A DNA stretch of 64,000 nt from Leucobacter allii (GCF_022919155.1 NZ_CP095045.1:2542001-2606000); one strand, 5' to 3'; shown: positions 52,662-63,496, counted from the stretch's first letter. Notes: generated from the letters alone by a model not told the origin. Program-made: numbers and translations.

Positions 52662-52797
52662 GCGTTGACTACACGGAGCACCTGCGCTCTCGCCGCACCG
52701 GCGGTCTCGCCGCACCGGCGGTCTCGCCGCACCGGCGCACGCGGCCGCGCCCGGCTCGCACGGTTCCGGCGACTCCGATCACCGCGCAGCCGCGACG

Positions 52798-52995
52798 CTA
52801 GGCGGCCGGCGGCTTCATGATCGCGCCGGTCGCGAGGCCGAGCGCGAGGCCCGCCGGCACCCACAGCCAGAACTGCGTGAGCGCCCCGATGACGACGCCG
52901 ACGACGGCGCCCATGACGAGGCCGACGATGATCTGCTTGCGCCGCGCCTGCGGGGTGGGCTGCTCGGGCTTGCCCGGCTTCGATCCCTTGCTCAT
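52798..52995 (-). CDS. Small two-helix membrane protein
   Basis: 65 aa, MSKGSKPGKPEQPTPQARRK, then two hydrophobic helices separated by a short turn (IIVGLVMGAVVGVVIGALTQ and WVPAGLALGLATGAIMKPPA). Basic cytoplasmic N-terminus. Function unknown. Located between the oxidase operon's promoter region and the CYTH gene. Confidence 0.7.
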   Translation of the reverse strand: MSKGSKPGKPEQPTPQARRKQIIVGLVMGAVVGVVIGALTQFWLWVPAGLALGLATGAIMKPPAA

Positions 52996-53041
52996 GCCCT
53001 CCAGCCTACGTGGCGCGCACCGGCTGCTCGCCGCGGGAATC

Positions 53042-53824
53042 TCAGGATCCGGCGTCAGCGGCTCCCGCGCCCGCCGCGGCGGCCCCGGTCGACCCGGCAT
53101 CCGCCGTCCCGGCGGTCCCCGCCGCCCGATCCGCGCGGTCGAGGGCCGCGAGCGCTGCGAGCGTCTCCGCCCCGGCTCCCGCGGCCCGCGCGGCGGCGCC
53201 GAGCTGCCCGGTCGCCCGCGCGATCTTCGCGAAACTGAGCGAATGCGTCGCACCCGCCGCGAGGAGCACGGGCTCGACGAGATCGAGGATCCGCGCGTCC
53301 CCCGCGAGGAGCTCCGCCTCCCATTCGCGCCAGGCCCGGGAGACGGGCGCGTCCCCCTCGGCGAAGGATCGCGCGCGCACGCTGTCGTCGGCGAGCTCCA
53401 CGCGCGCCGCGCCCGAGGCGTCGCGCAGCACCACGACCGAGCGCTCCGTGCGGAGCTCGGCGATCTCGCGCACGGCGTCGGCCGCCGCACCGATCCGCTC
53501 CCGGAGCTCGGCGCGCAGCCCGTCGGGCATCGCCTCCGCCGGCGGCCACAGCAGCTCGCGGACGCCGTCCGCACCGCGCTGCTTCAGATGCCAGCCGGCG
53601 TCCTTGCCGCCCGCGCGGCTGCGCAGGGCGAACCCGCGCCGGGCGAGCTTCCCGGTCGCGGTGTCGAAGTAGCGCGCCACGAGCCGGTGCATGACCGGCG
53701 CCTCCGCGACGAGGCCCGCCGCGGAGAAGTCGCGCGGCAGGAGCACCCCCCGACTCGCCTCGTACTTCCGCTCGATCTCGAGGGAGGCGACTCCGGGCTC
53801 TGGGGCATCCGCTGCATGGCTCAC
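53042..53824 (-). CDS. CYTH-domain protein (triphosphate tunnel metalloenzyme-like)
   Basis: 260 aa. The N-terminal ExExK signature is LEIERKYE, and tunnel residues follow in FDTATGKLARRGFALRSRAG and WHLKQRG. CYTH proteins bind triphosphates with Mg2+ (for example triphosphatases or adenylate cyclase class IV relatives). The last 60 residues form an Ala/Gly-rich disordered tail. Single gene, stop 9 bp before the promoter side of the neighbour. Confidence 0.88.
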   Translation of the reverse strand: MSHAADAPEPGVASLEIERKYEASRGVLLPRDFSAAGLVAEAPVMHRLVARYFDTATGKLARRGFALRSRAGGKDAGWHLKQRGADGVRELLWPPAEAMPDGLRAELRERIGAAADAVREIAELRTERSVVVLRDASGAARVELADDSVRARSFAEGDAPVSRAWREWEAELLAGDARILDLVEPVLLAAGATHSLSFAKIARATGQLGAAARAAGAGAETLAALAALDRADRAAGTAGTADAGSTGAAAAGAGAADAGS

Positions 53825-53833
53825 GCGATCAGC

Positions 53834-54778
53834 CTACGACGCCGGATCCGGCGCGGGCGCCGCCGGCTCGTCGGTCCCCGACCCGGGCGGCCCCGCCGTC
53901 CGGCGCTTGCCGCCCGCGAGCCAGACGATCCCGGCTCCCGCGGCGACGACCAGCACGACGCCGCAGAGCGCCACCGGGGTGAGGAGCTGTCCGAGCAGCA
54001 GTGCGCCGATGAGCGTTCCCATCACGGGGTCGAAGGCGAAGAACACGCCGAGCACGCGCGCCGAGGTGAGGCGGCCCGCGATCGTGTCGACCGTGAAGGC
54101 GAGCGCCGTGCCGAGCAGCGCCGAGACGACGAGCGCGAGCAGGTGCTCGGGGCGCAGCTGCGGCATCGCTGGCACGGAGAACGGCAGCGTGAGCACGGCC
54201 GCGACGGTCACGGACAGCGCGACGCCGGGCAGGCCGCCCTCGGATTGGCCGACGCGCGCCGCCAGCAGGGTGTAGAGCCCGAAGGCGGCGCCCGCGAGCA
54301 CGGCGAACATCAGGCCGAGGGGATCGAGCTCGCCGCCGAAGCCCGCGATGAGGGCGACCCCGAGCAGGGCGACGACAGCGAGGAGCCCCTCCCTGACCCG
54401 CCGGGCCGCGACCAGGGCGACCGCGCAGGGGCCGAGGAAGTCGATCGTGGTCGCGACGCCGAGGGGCAGCCGATCCACCGCGAGATAGAGGAAGGCGTTC
54501 ATCGTGGCCATCGCGACGCCGTAGAGCACGATCCCGAACCACTCGGCGCGGCTCCGACCGCGCACGCGGGGCCGGAAGATCGCGAGCAGGATCGCGGCGG
54601 CGATGAGCATGCGCAACGAGCTCGTGCCGAGCACGCCGAGCGGCGCGAACAGCCCGAGGGCGACGACGGCGGAGAGCTGCATCCCGATGGAGCCCGTGAG
54701 CACGAGGAGCATGGCGCGCACGGTGTTCGTCCGGGCCGAGCGCTGCACCGCGCGCTGCGCGCCGGACGAAGTGGTCAT
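53834..54778 (-). CDS. DMT-superfamily exporter (EamA, RhtA-like)
   Basis: 314 aa with ten hydrophobic helices and two EamA repeats. 'AMATMNAFLYLAVDRLPLGV' and 'FVFFAFDP'-like 'VLGVFFAFDPVMGTLIGALL' are typical of RhtA-type threonine/homoserine exporters. Start at ATG 54778 (MTTSSGAQRAVQRSART). Substrate unproven. Confidence 0.9.
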   Translation of the reverse strand: MTTSSGAQRAVQRSARTNTVRAMLLVLTGSIGMQLSAVVALGLFAPLGVLGTSSLRMLIAAAILLAIFRPRVRGRSRAEWFGIVLYGVAMATMNAFLYLAVDRLPLGVATTIDFLGPCAVALVAARRVREGLLAVVALLGVALIAGFGGELDPLGLMFAVLAGAAFGLYTLLAARVGQSEGGLPGVALSVTVAAVLTLPFSVPAMPQLRPEHLLALVVSALLGTALAFTVDTIAGRLTSARVLGVFFAFDPVMGTLIGALLLGQLLTPVALCGVVLVVAAGAGIVWLAGGKRRTAGPPGSGTDEPAAPAPDPAS

Positions 54779-54826
54779 CCCATCGAGTCTAGCTCTGCGT
54801 CTGGCCGCCCCGAATACACTGGCGGG

Positions 54827-55372
54827 ATGAGCGGAGCACAGGAATCGGCGGCGCGCGAGCGCGCCCTTCTGGCCTGCGCGGAAGCCGTCGAGCGTCTCCG
54901 CGCCGCGGACGTCGCGCCCGAGGCGCTCGCCGAGTACGTGCCGCCGCGCCGGGGGCTGCTGCGCACACGACCGGCGACCATGCGCCCGCTCGGCGAGGCA
55001 TGGCGGATCGGCGCGCTGCTGCTCGGCACCGACGGGCGCCTCTTCGCGCTCGGCCGGGCCACGCGGGCGGCGGAGCGCGGGCGCCCCGGCTATCAGGACC
55101 TCTCGCGCGAGGAGCGTCGCGAGATCGCCGCGGCCGCGCTCCGCGGCGGCTACGCAGCGGGCACGCCCGTCAACTACGACGCCGTCGCCCTCCCCCTCGA
55201 CGACCCCGCGGGGCTCGCGGCGCTCGCCGACCCGGGCTCCCCGCTGGGCTTCGCCGAGGGCGAGATCCGGGTGCGCTGGCGCGCGGGGGCGCCGCTCGCC
55301 GGAGCCCCCGCGCTCTCGGCGTTCCTCGCGGAACGCGTCGCGCTGCTCATCGATCCGCCCGTCGGGTCGTGA
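54827..55372 (+). CDS. Conserved-looking protein of unknown function
   Basis: 181 aa, no signal or membrane segment. RRGLLRTRPATMRPLGEAWR, IGALLLGTDGRLFALGRATR and REEIAAAALRGGY-like 'REIAAAALRGGYAAGTPVNY' look like a conserved fold seen in Microbacteriaceae, with a single predicted alpha/beta domain. Divergent from the EamA gene (48 bp apart). I cannot assign a function. Confidence 0.65.
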   Translation: MSGAQESAARERALLACAEAVERLRAADVAPEALAEYVPPRRGLLRTRPATMRPLGEAWRIGALLLGTDGRLFALGRATRAAERGRPGYQDLSREERREIAAAALRGGYAAGTPVNYDAVALPLDDPAGLAALADPGSPLGFAEGEIRVRWRAGAPLAGAPALSAFLAERVALLIDPPVGS

Positions 55373-55467
55373 GCCGGGCCGAGCCGGAGATCGAGCTCGG
55401 CTCCGGGTGCCGGTTGGCGCAGCAACGATCTCAGCGACGCGCGAATCCTCACGCCTCCCCTTCTTGT

Positions 55468-55482
55468 TGATAATCGTTATCA
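55468..55482. promoter_or_regulatory. Zur-type box
   Basis: TGATAATCGTTATCA, a near-perfect palindrome with T/A-rich arms in an otherwise GC-rich region, 82 bp before the CobW-like gene. It fits the Fur/Zur family operator; the gene's nature suggests zinc control. Confidence 0.75.
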
Positions 55483-55563
55483 TTACATGGAGTCATCGCC
55501 CCAGTCGACGCCGCACACACAGGCGGCGCGCGCATCGGCGGCGCGCGAACACGGAAGGACCAC

Positions 55564-56673
55564 ATGGACCGAGTGAACATCACCGCCGTCGTCGGCGCGT
55601 GCGCCCCCGAACGGCAGCAGTACGCCCGCCGCCTCGCAGCCGCCCCGCCCCGCATGCTCGTCTCGGCCGCGCGCCTCGCGATGTCCCCCGACCCCCTCGA
55701 TGAGGCGCTCGCGCTCGCTCCGTGGAGCGACCGGGCGTCCGGCGCCGTCGTCGAGTTCCCGGCGGAGGTCCCCGTCGCCAGGATCATCGGCGCCTTCGCG
55801 GAAGGCGCTGAGGACTTGCAGCTGCGGGAGATCGTCTGCGTGGTCGACGCGCTCCACCTGATGCAGGAGCTCGCCCGAGACGACTACGCCGTGCGACGGG
55901 TTCCGGGCCGACCCGGCATCGACGGGATCGCGCGGGCGCTGCTCGCCGCGACGCAGATCGAATTCGCCTCGACGGTCGTGCTCGTGAATTGGGAGGCGGT
56001 GGAGACGCCTGAGCTCTCGACCGCAATGGCGCTCGTGAGCCACCTCGCACCCGCGGCGCGCCTGCGGCTGCACCGCGACGGCGAGGATTCCGGATCCGGA
56101 GCCGCAGGGGCGAGCGGTGGCGGCTTCGGGGCCGCGCAGGAGCGACCGGGATGGGTCGCGATCCTGAACGGCGACTTCGACCCGCATATGACCGATCCGC
56201 GCGTGCGGGCCTTCCGATACGAGCAGCTCCGCCCGTTCCACCCGGGGCGGCTCGCGCGGCTCCTGGACGAACGCATCGAAGCGGCCGCGTTCGGCACGGT
56301 GCTCCGCTCCGTCGGATTCTGCCGCCTCGCCACGCGTCCCGGCGTCGTCGCCCGATGGGACCACGTGGGTCGGATGATCTCCTTCGATCCGCTGGCGCTC
56401 GACGGCCCCGCGGTCCGGTTCGACGCCGCCCGGGACGCCGACGACGCCGGGGTCACGGCGGAGCTCGGATCCGAATGGGCGGATGCCGCCGGACTGCTGG
56501 CGCTCGGTCAGGATCTCGCCGTCATCGGCCTCGATCTCGACGTCGACGGATTGCGAGCCGCGCTCGACGAGGCCGCACTCGACGACGCCGAGTTCGCCGC
56601 CGGTCCCGCATCCTGGATCGGCCTCCCCGACCCCTTCCCCTCGTGGCCGGGTGTGCCGCACGGGACACGCTGA
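55564..56673 (+). CDS. CobW/G3E-like protein without a P-loop, zinc-responsive
   Basis: 369 aa. The N-terminus starts as a GTPase would (ITAVVGACAPERQQYARRLA) but lacks GxxGxGK[ST]. LREIVCVVDALHL resembles the CobW 'VD' strand. The C-terminal part (RAFRYEQLRPFHPGRLARLL ... FCRLATRPGVVARWDHVGRM) is a CobW C-terminal domain. No CxCC metal motif is visible. Such diverged proteins occur next to Zur boxes in actinobacteria, probably as zinc-stress metallochaperones or inactive partners. No downstream operon gene is obvious. Confidence 0.75.
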   Translation: MDRVNITAVVGACAPERQQYARRLAAAPPRMLVSAARLAMSPDPLDEALALAPWSDRASGAVVEFPAEVPVARIIGAFAEGAEDLQLREIVCVVDALHLMQELARDDYAVRRVPGRPGIDGIARALLAATQIEFASTVVLVNWEAVETPELSTAMALVSHLAPAARLRLHRDGEDSGSGAAGASGGGFGAAQERPGWVAILNGDFDPHMTDPRVRAFRYEQLRPFHPGRLARLLDERIEAAAFGTVLRSVGFCRLATRPGVVARWDHVGRMISFDPLALDGPAVRFDAARDADDAGVTAELGSEWADAAGLLALGQDLAVIGLDLDVDGLRAALDEAALDDAEFAAGPASWIGLPDPFPSWPGVPHGTR

Positions 56674-56826
56674 GCGCCCCTCGCCCGGTGATCGGTATGC
56701 CGGTCGCCGGCGTGGCGGTCGCCGGTGTGGCGGTCACCGGCGCACGGGCGCCGGCGCACTGATGAGACGCCGCGGGGGCATCGGTGCTGCCGCCGCGCCC
56801 GGTTCGGCTTCGTTAGGATGGCGGCC

Positions 56827-57120
56827 ATGCCCCCGATCGAGAGCCGTTCCGACGCCGTCCGGAGTCGGAACCGCCACCTGCTGGCGCTCCTCGCCGGTGT
56901 GGTCGCCGCGCTGGTGCCGTTCCTCGTGCAGGAGGGCGTGCCCGGCTACGTCCTCTACCTGGCCGTTGCGGTCGTCGCGGTCGCCATCGGCGCGCGCGCA
57001 GTGCGCCGACGCGGGCCGCTCCTCTGGGCGGCGATCGCGGGCCTCGTCCTCGCGTCCCTCATCCTCCTCTTCGCCGCCTCGCTGCTGACCGTCGGCCTGA
57101 CCCGGATCCTCGCCGGCTGA
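56827..57120 (+). CDS. Small three-helix membrane protein
   Basis: 97 aa. Helices around HLLALLAGVVAALVPFLVQE, YVLYLAVAVVAVAIGARAVR and LLWAAIAGLVLASLILLFAA. Basic N-terminus, in keeping with an inner-membrane protein. No known family. It lies 153 bp after the CobW-like gene. Just upstream, 56692-56745 holds a short array of near-identical GGTCGCCGGYGTGGC units. Confidence 0.65.
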   Translation: MPPIESRSDAVRSRNRHLLALLAGVVAALVPFLVQEGVPGYVLYLAVAVVAVAIGARAVRRRGPLLWAAIAGLVLASLILLFAASLLTVGLTRILAG

Positions 57121-57495
57121 CCCCTCGCGACCCCGCTCTCTCCATCGTGCGCTCGTCGTCGCGCCCTCGCGCTCGACGTCCCTCCCTCGCGCTCCCCGCG
57201 CGCCCCGTCGCGCGCTCGACGTCGCTCCCCCACGCGTCCTCCGAGCTCCGAGAGGATCGCGTCGCGCGGGATCCCGTCGTGTCATCGCCCGACCCGCGGG
57301 AACGGATCCGGCCGCAGATCACTCACCCCAGCCCCACGCACGTCAGAAGTTGCGGCCTGAGGCACCGTGCAGTGACATCTTCTGACGTGCGAAGACGGTG
57401 ACGACGATGACGGTGACGATTGCGACGGCGACGACGGCCCGGCGCGGATCGCGGGCGGGCCGTGCGCTAGACTCTCAGAGGCCGTTCGCGGCTCC
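57121..57495. other. Non-coding region with a long stem-loop
   Basis: 375 bp, low-complexity CTC/GCG-rich, no gene. Holds a perfect 13-bp inverted repeat: CGCACGTCAGAAG (57337-57349) and CTTCTGACGTGCG (57379-57391) with a 29-nt loop. It could be an intergenic palindromic repeat or a structured RNA. Confidence 0.5.
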
Positions 57496-57568
57496 GCCCC
57501 AGTAGCTCAGTGGATAGAGCACTTCTCTCCTAAAGAAGGTGTCGGAGGTTCGATTCCTCTCTGGGGCA
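57496..57568 (+). tRNA. tRNA-Arg (anticodon CCT)
   Basis: 73-nt cloverleaf: acceptor GCCCCAG/CTGGGGC with discriminator A, D-arm GCTC/GAGC, anticodon stem CTTCT/AGAAG with loop CTCCTAA (anticodon CCT) and T-arm GGAGG-TTCGATT-CCTCT. CCA is not encoded. Confidence 0.95.
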
Positions 57569-57607
57569 CTCCTCATCTACGCCCGCTCCCGCGCCGCGGG
57601 CACACGA

Positions 57608-57637
57608 AAACGGGCGGGGCCGAAGCCCCGCCCGTTT
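57608..57637. terminator. Bidirectional intrinsic terminator between tRNA-Arg and the NlpC/P60 gene
   Basis: AAACGGGCGGGGC-cgaa-GCCCCGCCCGTTT, a perfect 13-bp stem with A/T-rich ends on both sides. It serves the tRNA on the plus strand and the convergent NlpC/P60 gene. Confidence 0.9.
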
Positions 57638-57657
57638 CGACGTCGTCGCCGTGCGGA

Positions 57658-58395
57658 TCAGCCGAAGCGGACCACACCGTTGGGCGCACCGTCGAGGAAC
57701 GCGCTCGCGATCACGGTCTGGTTGCCGCCGTAGCCGCCGTGCACGGCCTGGCCGTTGCCGATGTAGACGGCGACGTGACGCCCGGACCAGACGAGCACGT
57801 CGCCGGGGGCGTAGTCGCCGCTCGTGACGAGCGTGCCGCCGAGGCCGGTGTACTCGCCGACCTGTGTGCCGAGGTCGCCGGCGGGGATGCCGATCGCGCG
57901 CAGCGAGCGCTCGACGAGCGCGGTGCAGTCCTGGTACTGGCCGAGCTGGGCCATCGCCGCGGCGACGATGCCCTGAGCGCCGGCACCCGCGGGCACGTCG
58001 GCGCCGGAGTAGCCGTTCGACTTCGGGGTCTCACCCGCACCGCCGGCAGCAGCGGCGTTCTGAGCAGCCTGCTCCTCGGCGGCCTTGGCCGCGGCCTCTT
58101 CAGCGGCCTTGGCGGCGGCCTCCTGCTCGAGGATCTCCGCGCCGACCTCGCCATCGGGCGCGGTCAGCGGCAGCACGCTGGCGTCCACGTCGACCGTCTC
58201 GAGCGTCTGCGCGGCCGCGAAGCCGTCGGGCATGCCCTCGGGGTCGGGGCTCGTGGCGTACGCCGGGAGACTGAAGGTCCCAACGAGGCCGAAACTGAGT
58301 ACGGCAGCTCCCGCCATCTGCGCGACGCGCTTCGCCTTGGTGGACTTGGCGCCGTCGCCGACGAGTGCGAGGTCCGTGCTGGGGTTCTGAGCCAC
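57658..58395 (-). CDS. Secreted NlpC/P60-like peptidoglycan hydrolase
   Basis: 245 aa. A long basic n-region is followed by a signal sequence (VAQMAGAAVLSFGLVGTFSL, cleavage about ATA|YATS). An Ala/Glu-rich coiled linker (EAAAKAAEEAAAKAAEEQAA) leads to a compact NlpC/P60-type domain: catalytic Cys in YQDCTALV, His in GRHVAVYIG and a polar residue near VHGG. It would cut peptide stems during cell separation or growth. A long upstream region (58396-58595) with direct repeats precedes it. Confidence 0.85.
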   Translation of the reverse strand: MAQNPSTDLALVGDGAKSTKAKRVAQMAGAAVLSFGLVGTFSLPAYATSPDPEGMPDGFAAAQTLETVDVDASVLPLTAPDGEVGAEILEQEAAAKAAEEAAAKAAEEQAAQNAAAAGGAGETPKSNGYSGADVPAGAGAQGIVAAAMAQLGQYQDCTALVERSLRAIGIPAGDLGTQVGEYTGLGGTLVTSGDYAPGDVLVWSGRHVAVYIGNGQAVHGGYGGNQTVIASAFLDGAPNGVVRFG

Positions 58396-58474
58396 GAGAA
58401 TATCTGCCTAACGTTCGCTTACTGTTCTCTGTCCTGCATGAGGAACGGCCCTTCCGGACCGCGACCGTTCAAGG

Positions 58475-58500
58475 GTAACCGAAGATCACGAAATTGTCAC
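58475..58500 (-). promoter_or_regulatory. Direct repeats resembling MtrA half-sites upstream of the NlpC/P60 gene
   Basis: On the plus strand GTAAC (58475), ATCAC (58485) and GTCAC (58496) lie at 10-11 bp spacing, about one helix turn apart. MtrA, the two-component regulator of NlpC/Rpf genes in actinobacteria, binds loosely conserved direct repeats of GT-A-C type. The match is suggestive only. Confidence 0.35.
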
Positions 58501-58595
58501 GCTCACCCGCGGCAACCCTCGGTTCGCCCGGAAACACCGGGAAATCCGGGGCGCCGAGACGCCCCGGAATCTCTCGACGTCGAGCGAATCAACGG

Positions 58596-59963
<1,368 letters not shown>

Positions 59964-60082
59964 CTATCAACTCCATTGGTGGACTGTCCGGGGCCCGGAC
60001 GGTTCCTGTGCGCGCCGCTCCTCGGCGCCGCGCAGCCCTCACCCGGGCGACGTGCGCGCCGCCCGGGTGAGCCGCGTCCCGC

Positions 60083-60775
60083 CTACTGCGAGACGAAGAG
60101 GTGGGCGGCGACCTCCAGCGGGAGGTCGATCGCCTCGCTCGATCCCTCGACCTCCACGTGCACGGTCGTGCCGCGGCGGGAGAAGGAGGCCCGGCTGCCG
60201 GGGAGCACGCCGGCGGAGGCCAGCTGCTCCAGCAGCTCGGGATCGGTCTGCACGGGCTCAGCCAGGCGCTTGATGCGCGCCGTGACGCTGGCTTCGGGAT
60301 CGATGAGCAGTTCCCCGAGCCCGACGACCCCGGTCTGGAAGGAACCGGCGCGCACGTCGCCGAGCTCTTCGAGACCCGGGATCGGATTGCCGTAGGGCGA
60401 CTCGGTGGGATGGTCGAGGATGGTCAGCAGCTTCCGCTCGACGCGCTCGCTCATGACGTGCTCCCATCGGCACGCCTCCTCGTGCACGAAGGCCCACTCG
60501 AGTCCGATGACGTCGGACAGCAGCCGCTCGGCGAGCCGGTGCTTGCGCATGACGTGCACGGCCTTGGTGCGGCCGGGGCCGGTGAGTTCGAGCCGGCGAT
60601 CGTCGGTGACGACGACGAGCCCGTCGCGCTCCATGCGCCCCACGGTCTGCGACACGGTCGGCCCGGAGTGCCCGAGCCTCTCCGAAATGCGCGCGCGCAG
60701 GGGGACGATCCCCTCCTCCTCGAGCTCGAGGATGGTGCGGAGGTACATTTCGGTCGTATCGATCAGATCCGTCAT
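60083..60775 (-). CDS. DtxR/IdeR-family metal-dependent repressor
   Basis: 230 aa from ATG 60775 (MTDLIDTTEMYLRTILELEE). The HTH (LRARISERLGHSGPTVSQTV) is followed by metal-site residues in HRLAERLLSDVIGLEWAFVH and EACRWEHVMSERVERKL (Glu, His, Cys/Met context), and a C-terminal SH3-like domain (PLEVAAHLFVSQ). It represses iron-uptake genes when Fe2+ is bound. A DtxR-like box lies 15 bp upstream. Divergent from serC. Confidence 0.93.
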   Translation of the reverse strand: MTDLIDTTEMYLRTILELEEEGIVPLRARISERLGHSGPTVSQTVGRMERDGLVVVTDDRRLELTGPGRTKAVHVMRKHRLAERLLSDVIGLEWAFVHEEACRWEHVMSERVERKLLTILDHPTESPYGNPIPGLEELGDVRAGSFQTGVVGLGELLIDPEASVTARIKRLAEPVQTDPELLEQLASAGVLPGSRASFSRRGTTVHVEVEGSSEAIDLPLEVAAHLFVSQ

Positions 60776-60790
60776 CAGCGGTCCTCTCCA

Positions 60791-60809
60791 ACTTAGGGTC
60801 GCCTTACAG
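60791..60809. promoter_or_regulatory. DtxR/IdeR-like box (autoregulatory)
   Basis: ACTTAGGGTCGCCTTACAG matches the 19-bp iron box TTAGGTTAGCCTAACCTAA in its core (TTAGG-N-T-N-GCCT). It is between the dtxR-like gene and serC and overlaps the dtxR-like promoter. Confidence 0.55.
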
Positions 60810-60880
60810 CCTAGAGCATGGCCGCGACGACGGCGGAGGCGAGGATCGGCGCACGCATCGACGCCGCGGGGCGGTCCTGA

Positions 60881-62017
<1,137 letters not shown>

Positions 62018-62300
62018 CGTCCCGCAGAAGAGCGGCACGACCCGAGGACAATAGGGGGAAAACCTCGGGCCGTCCGCGTCCGACCGGGCGTCGAGACCGA
62101 CGCCCGGAGTCTCGATGTCCGCTCATATGAGCCCCCGTTGTATGGAGAGCAACACTACGGGGAGGATCGCGGCGGCGGGATCCGGGCATCCTACGTATTT
62201 TCCGCGGTTCGCTCGCGCGCGGCCCCGGACGGGACGGCTGAGGGCCGCGCCGATCCGGCACGGCCCTCAGCAGGGTGCGGCGCCCGCCGGGCGTCGCCGA
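62018..62300. other. Convergent gap with two hairpins
   Basis: 283 bp between serC and DUF3027. CCGGGCGTCG-agac-CGACGCCCGG (62084-62107) would terminate serC; GCTGAGGGCCG/CGGCCCTCAGC (62237-62247 and 62261-62271) would terminate the DUF3027 unit. No gene. Confidence 0.6.
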
Positions 62301-62978
62301 CTACTCCTCGTCGTCGGTGTCGTCCTCCGCGTCGTCGTCATCGTCCGCCTCGGCGTCGTCGTCCACGTCATCGTCCGCGAAGAGCTCGGTGTCGTCGGCG
62401 GCATCGGCGCGGTCCTCGGCATCGGCATCGTCGTCCGCGTCGTCGTCATCATCCGCGTCGTCGTCCTCGTCGAGGTCGACGCCGTCGATCTCGTCGTCGA
62501 AGTCGCTGAAGTCGTTGTCGAGCAGATCCTCATCGGGATCCACCTCGTCCTCCTCGCTGAGCTCGGCCGCGGCCTCCTCGGCGGCGGCGGCCTCGTCCGA
62601 GGCCTGACGCGCCTGGGTCTCGCGGTACTGCGCGAGTCGCTCGGACCACGGCACCCAGTCGGGCGCGACCACGGCGCCGACGCCCGGGAGGAGCTCGACC
62701 TCGAGCACGTTGACCGGCGAGCCCTCGTCGACGCGGGCGACGGTCGCCGCCCATCGCCACCCAGGGTACCCCGGCTTCCGGCACTCGAAGAACAGGGTGA
62801 GCACGTGCGCCTCGTGCACCTCGTGCCCGTCGTCCGAGCCGATGGTCGCGGCGTCGGTGATCTCGGCGAGCGCCGCGCGCGCCTGATCGCGCGCCGCGAG
62901 CAGCACCGGATCGGCGGCCGCCGGGGCGGTCCCCGTCACGTCAGCGCTCATGGCCTGCGCCTCCCCCGACTCAGACAT
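62301..62978 (-). CDS. DUF3027-domain protein with Asp-rich tail
   Basis: 225 aa. The conserved core (GHEVHEAHVLTLFFECRKPG, YPGWRWAATVARVDE, LLPGVGAVVAPDWVPWSERL) identifies DUF3027. After about residue 140 the protein is an almost uninterrupted Asp/Glu-rich tail instead of the Cys-containing C-terminus seen in longer homologues. ATG 62978 overlaps the end of the cold-shock gene by 8 bp. Role unknown; context links it to the cold-shock protein and RNA or DNA metabolism. Confidence 0.88.
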   Translation of the reverse strand: MSESGEAQAMSADVTGTAPAAADPVLLAARDQARAALAEITDAATIGSDDGHEVHEAHVLTLFFECRKPGYPGWRWAATVARVDEGSPVNVLEVELLPGVGAVVAPDWVPWSERLAQYRETQARQASDEAAAAEEAAAELSEEDEVDPDEDLLDNDFSDFDDEIDGVDLDEDDDADDDDDADDDADAEDRADAADDTELFADDDVDDDAEADDDDDAEDDTDDEE

Positions 62979-63348
62979 CGAAATCGTCCGCCACGCGGCG
63001 CAGCATGGTCGCCACCTTCCGCGACTGCTGTCGTTCGGGGTACTGCCCGTTCTTGAGGCGGCCGCCGAGGGCGTCGAGCAGCTTCACGAGATCCTCCACG
63101 ATGACGGCCATTTCATCGGCGGACTTGCGGCTGCGCTTGGCCAGGCGCGGCGTGTCGATGATGCGCACGGACAGCGCCTGCGGCCCGCGCTTGCCCTCGC
63201 CCACGCTGTACTCGAGGCGCGTTCCGGGCTGCACCTCGGCGTCGTCGGGGACCACCGAGGCGTGCAGGTAGACCTGCGCGCCGTCATCCCCCTGGATGAA
63301 CCCGAAGCCCTTCGCCTCGTCGTAGAACCTGACCTTGCCGTTCGGCAT
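62971..63348 (-). CDS. Cold-shock domain protein with C-terminal extension
   Basis: 125 aa from ATG 63348. The first 65 residues are a classic CSD (GKVRFYDEAKGFGFIQGDDG, VYLHASVV) with RNP1/RNP2 aromatic residues. A 60-residue helical extension follows (KSADEMAVIVEDLVKLLDAL). It binds single-stranded nucleic acid. It precedes DUF3027 with overlapping stop/start, so the two are co-translated. Confidence 0.92.
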   Translation of the reverse strand: MPNGKVRFYDEAKGFGFIQGDDGAQVYLHASVVPDDAEVQPGTRLEYSVGEGKRGPQALSVRIIDTPRLAKRSRKSADEMAVIVEDLVKLLDALGGRLKNGQYPERQQSRKVATMLRRVADDFDV

Positions 63349-63496
63349 GCCTCGTCCCTCTCCGTCTCGAACCCTGCGGCGGCGGCCGTCGCAACGCCCG
63401 CGCACCGCGCCCGCGGGCGTGCGCCCGCATATCCATCCGAGTCTACTCCAGCGCCCTTGCTGCGAGCGCAGCCGCTTCCTCGATAAAATGGTGCGG

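Noticed and set aside
58396..58595. Possible c-di-AMP (ydaO) riboswitch upstream of the NlpC/P60 gene
   Set aside because: I looked for the conserved segments of that riboswitch on the minus strand and did not see them in order. Only GT-A-C direct repeats stand out.
62275..62607. Serine-rich open frame on the plus strand
   Set aside because: It is the antisense of the Asp codon run of DUF3027 (GAC/GAT read backwards gives Ser codons).
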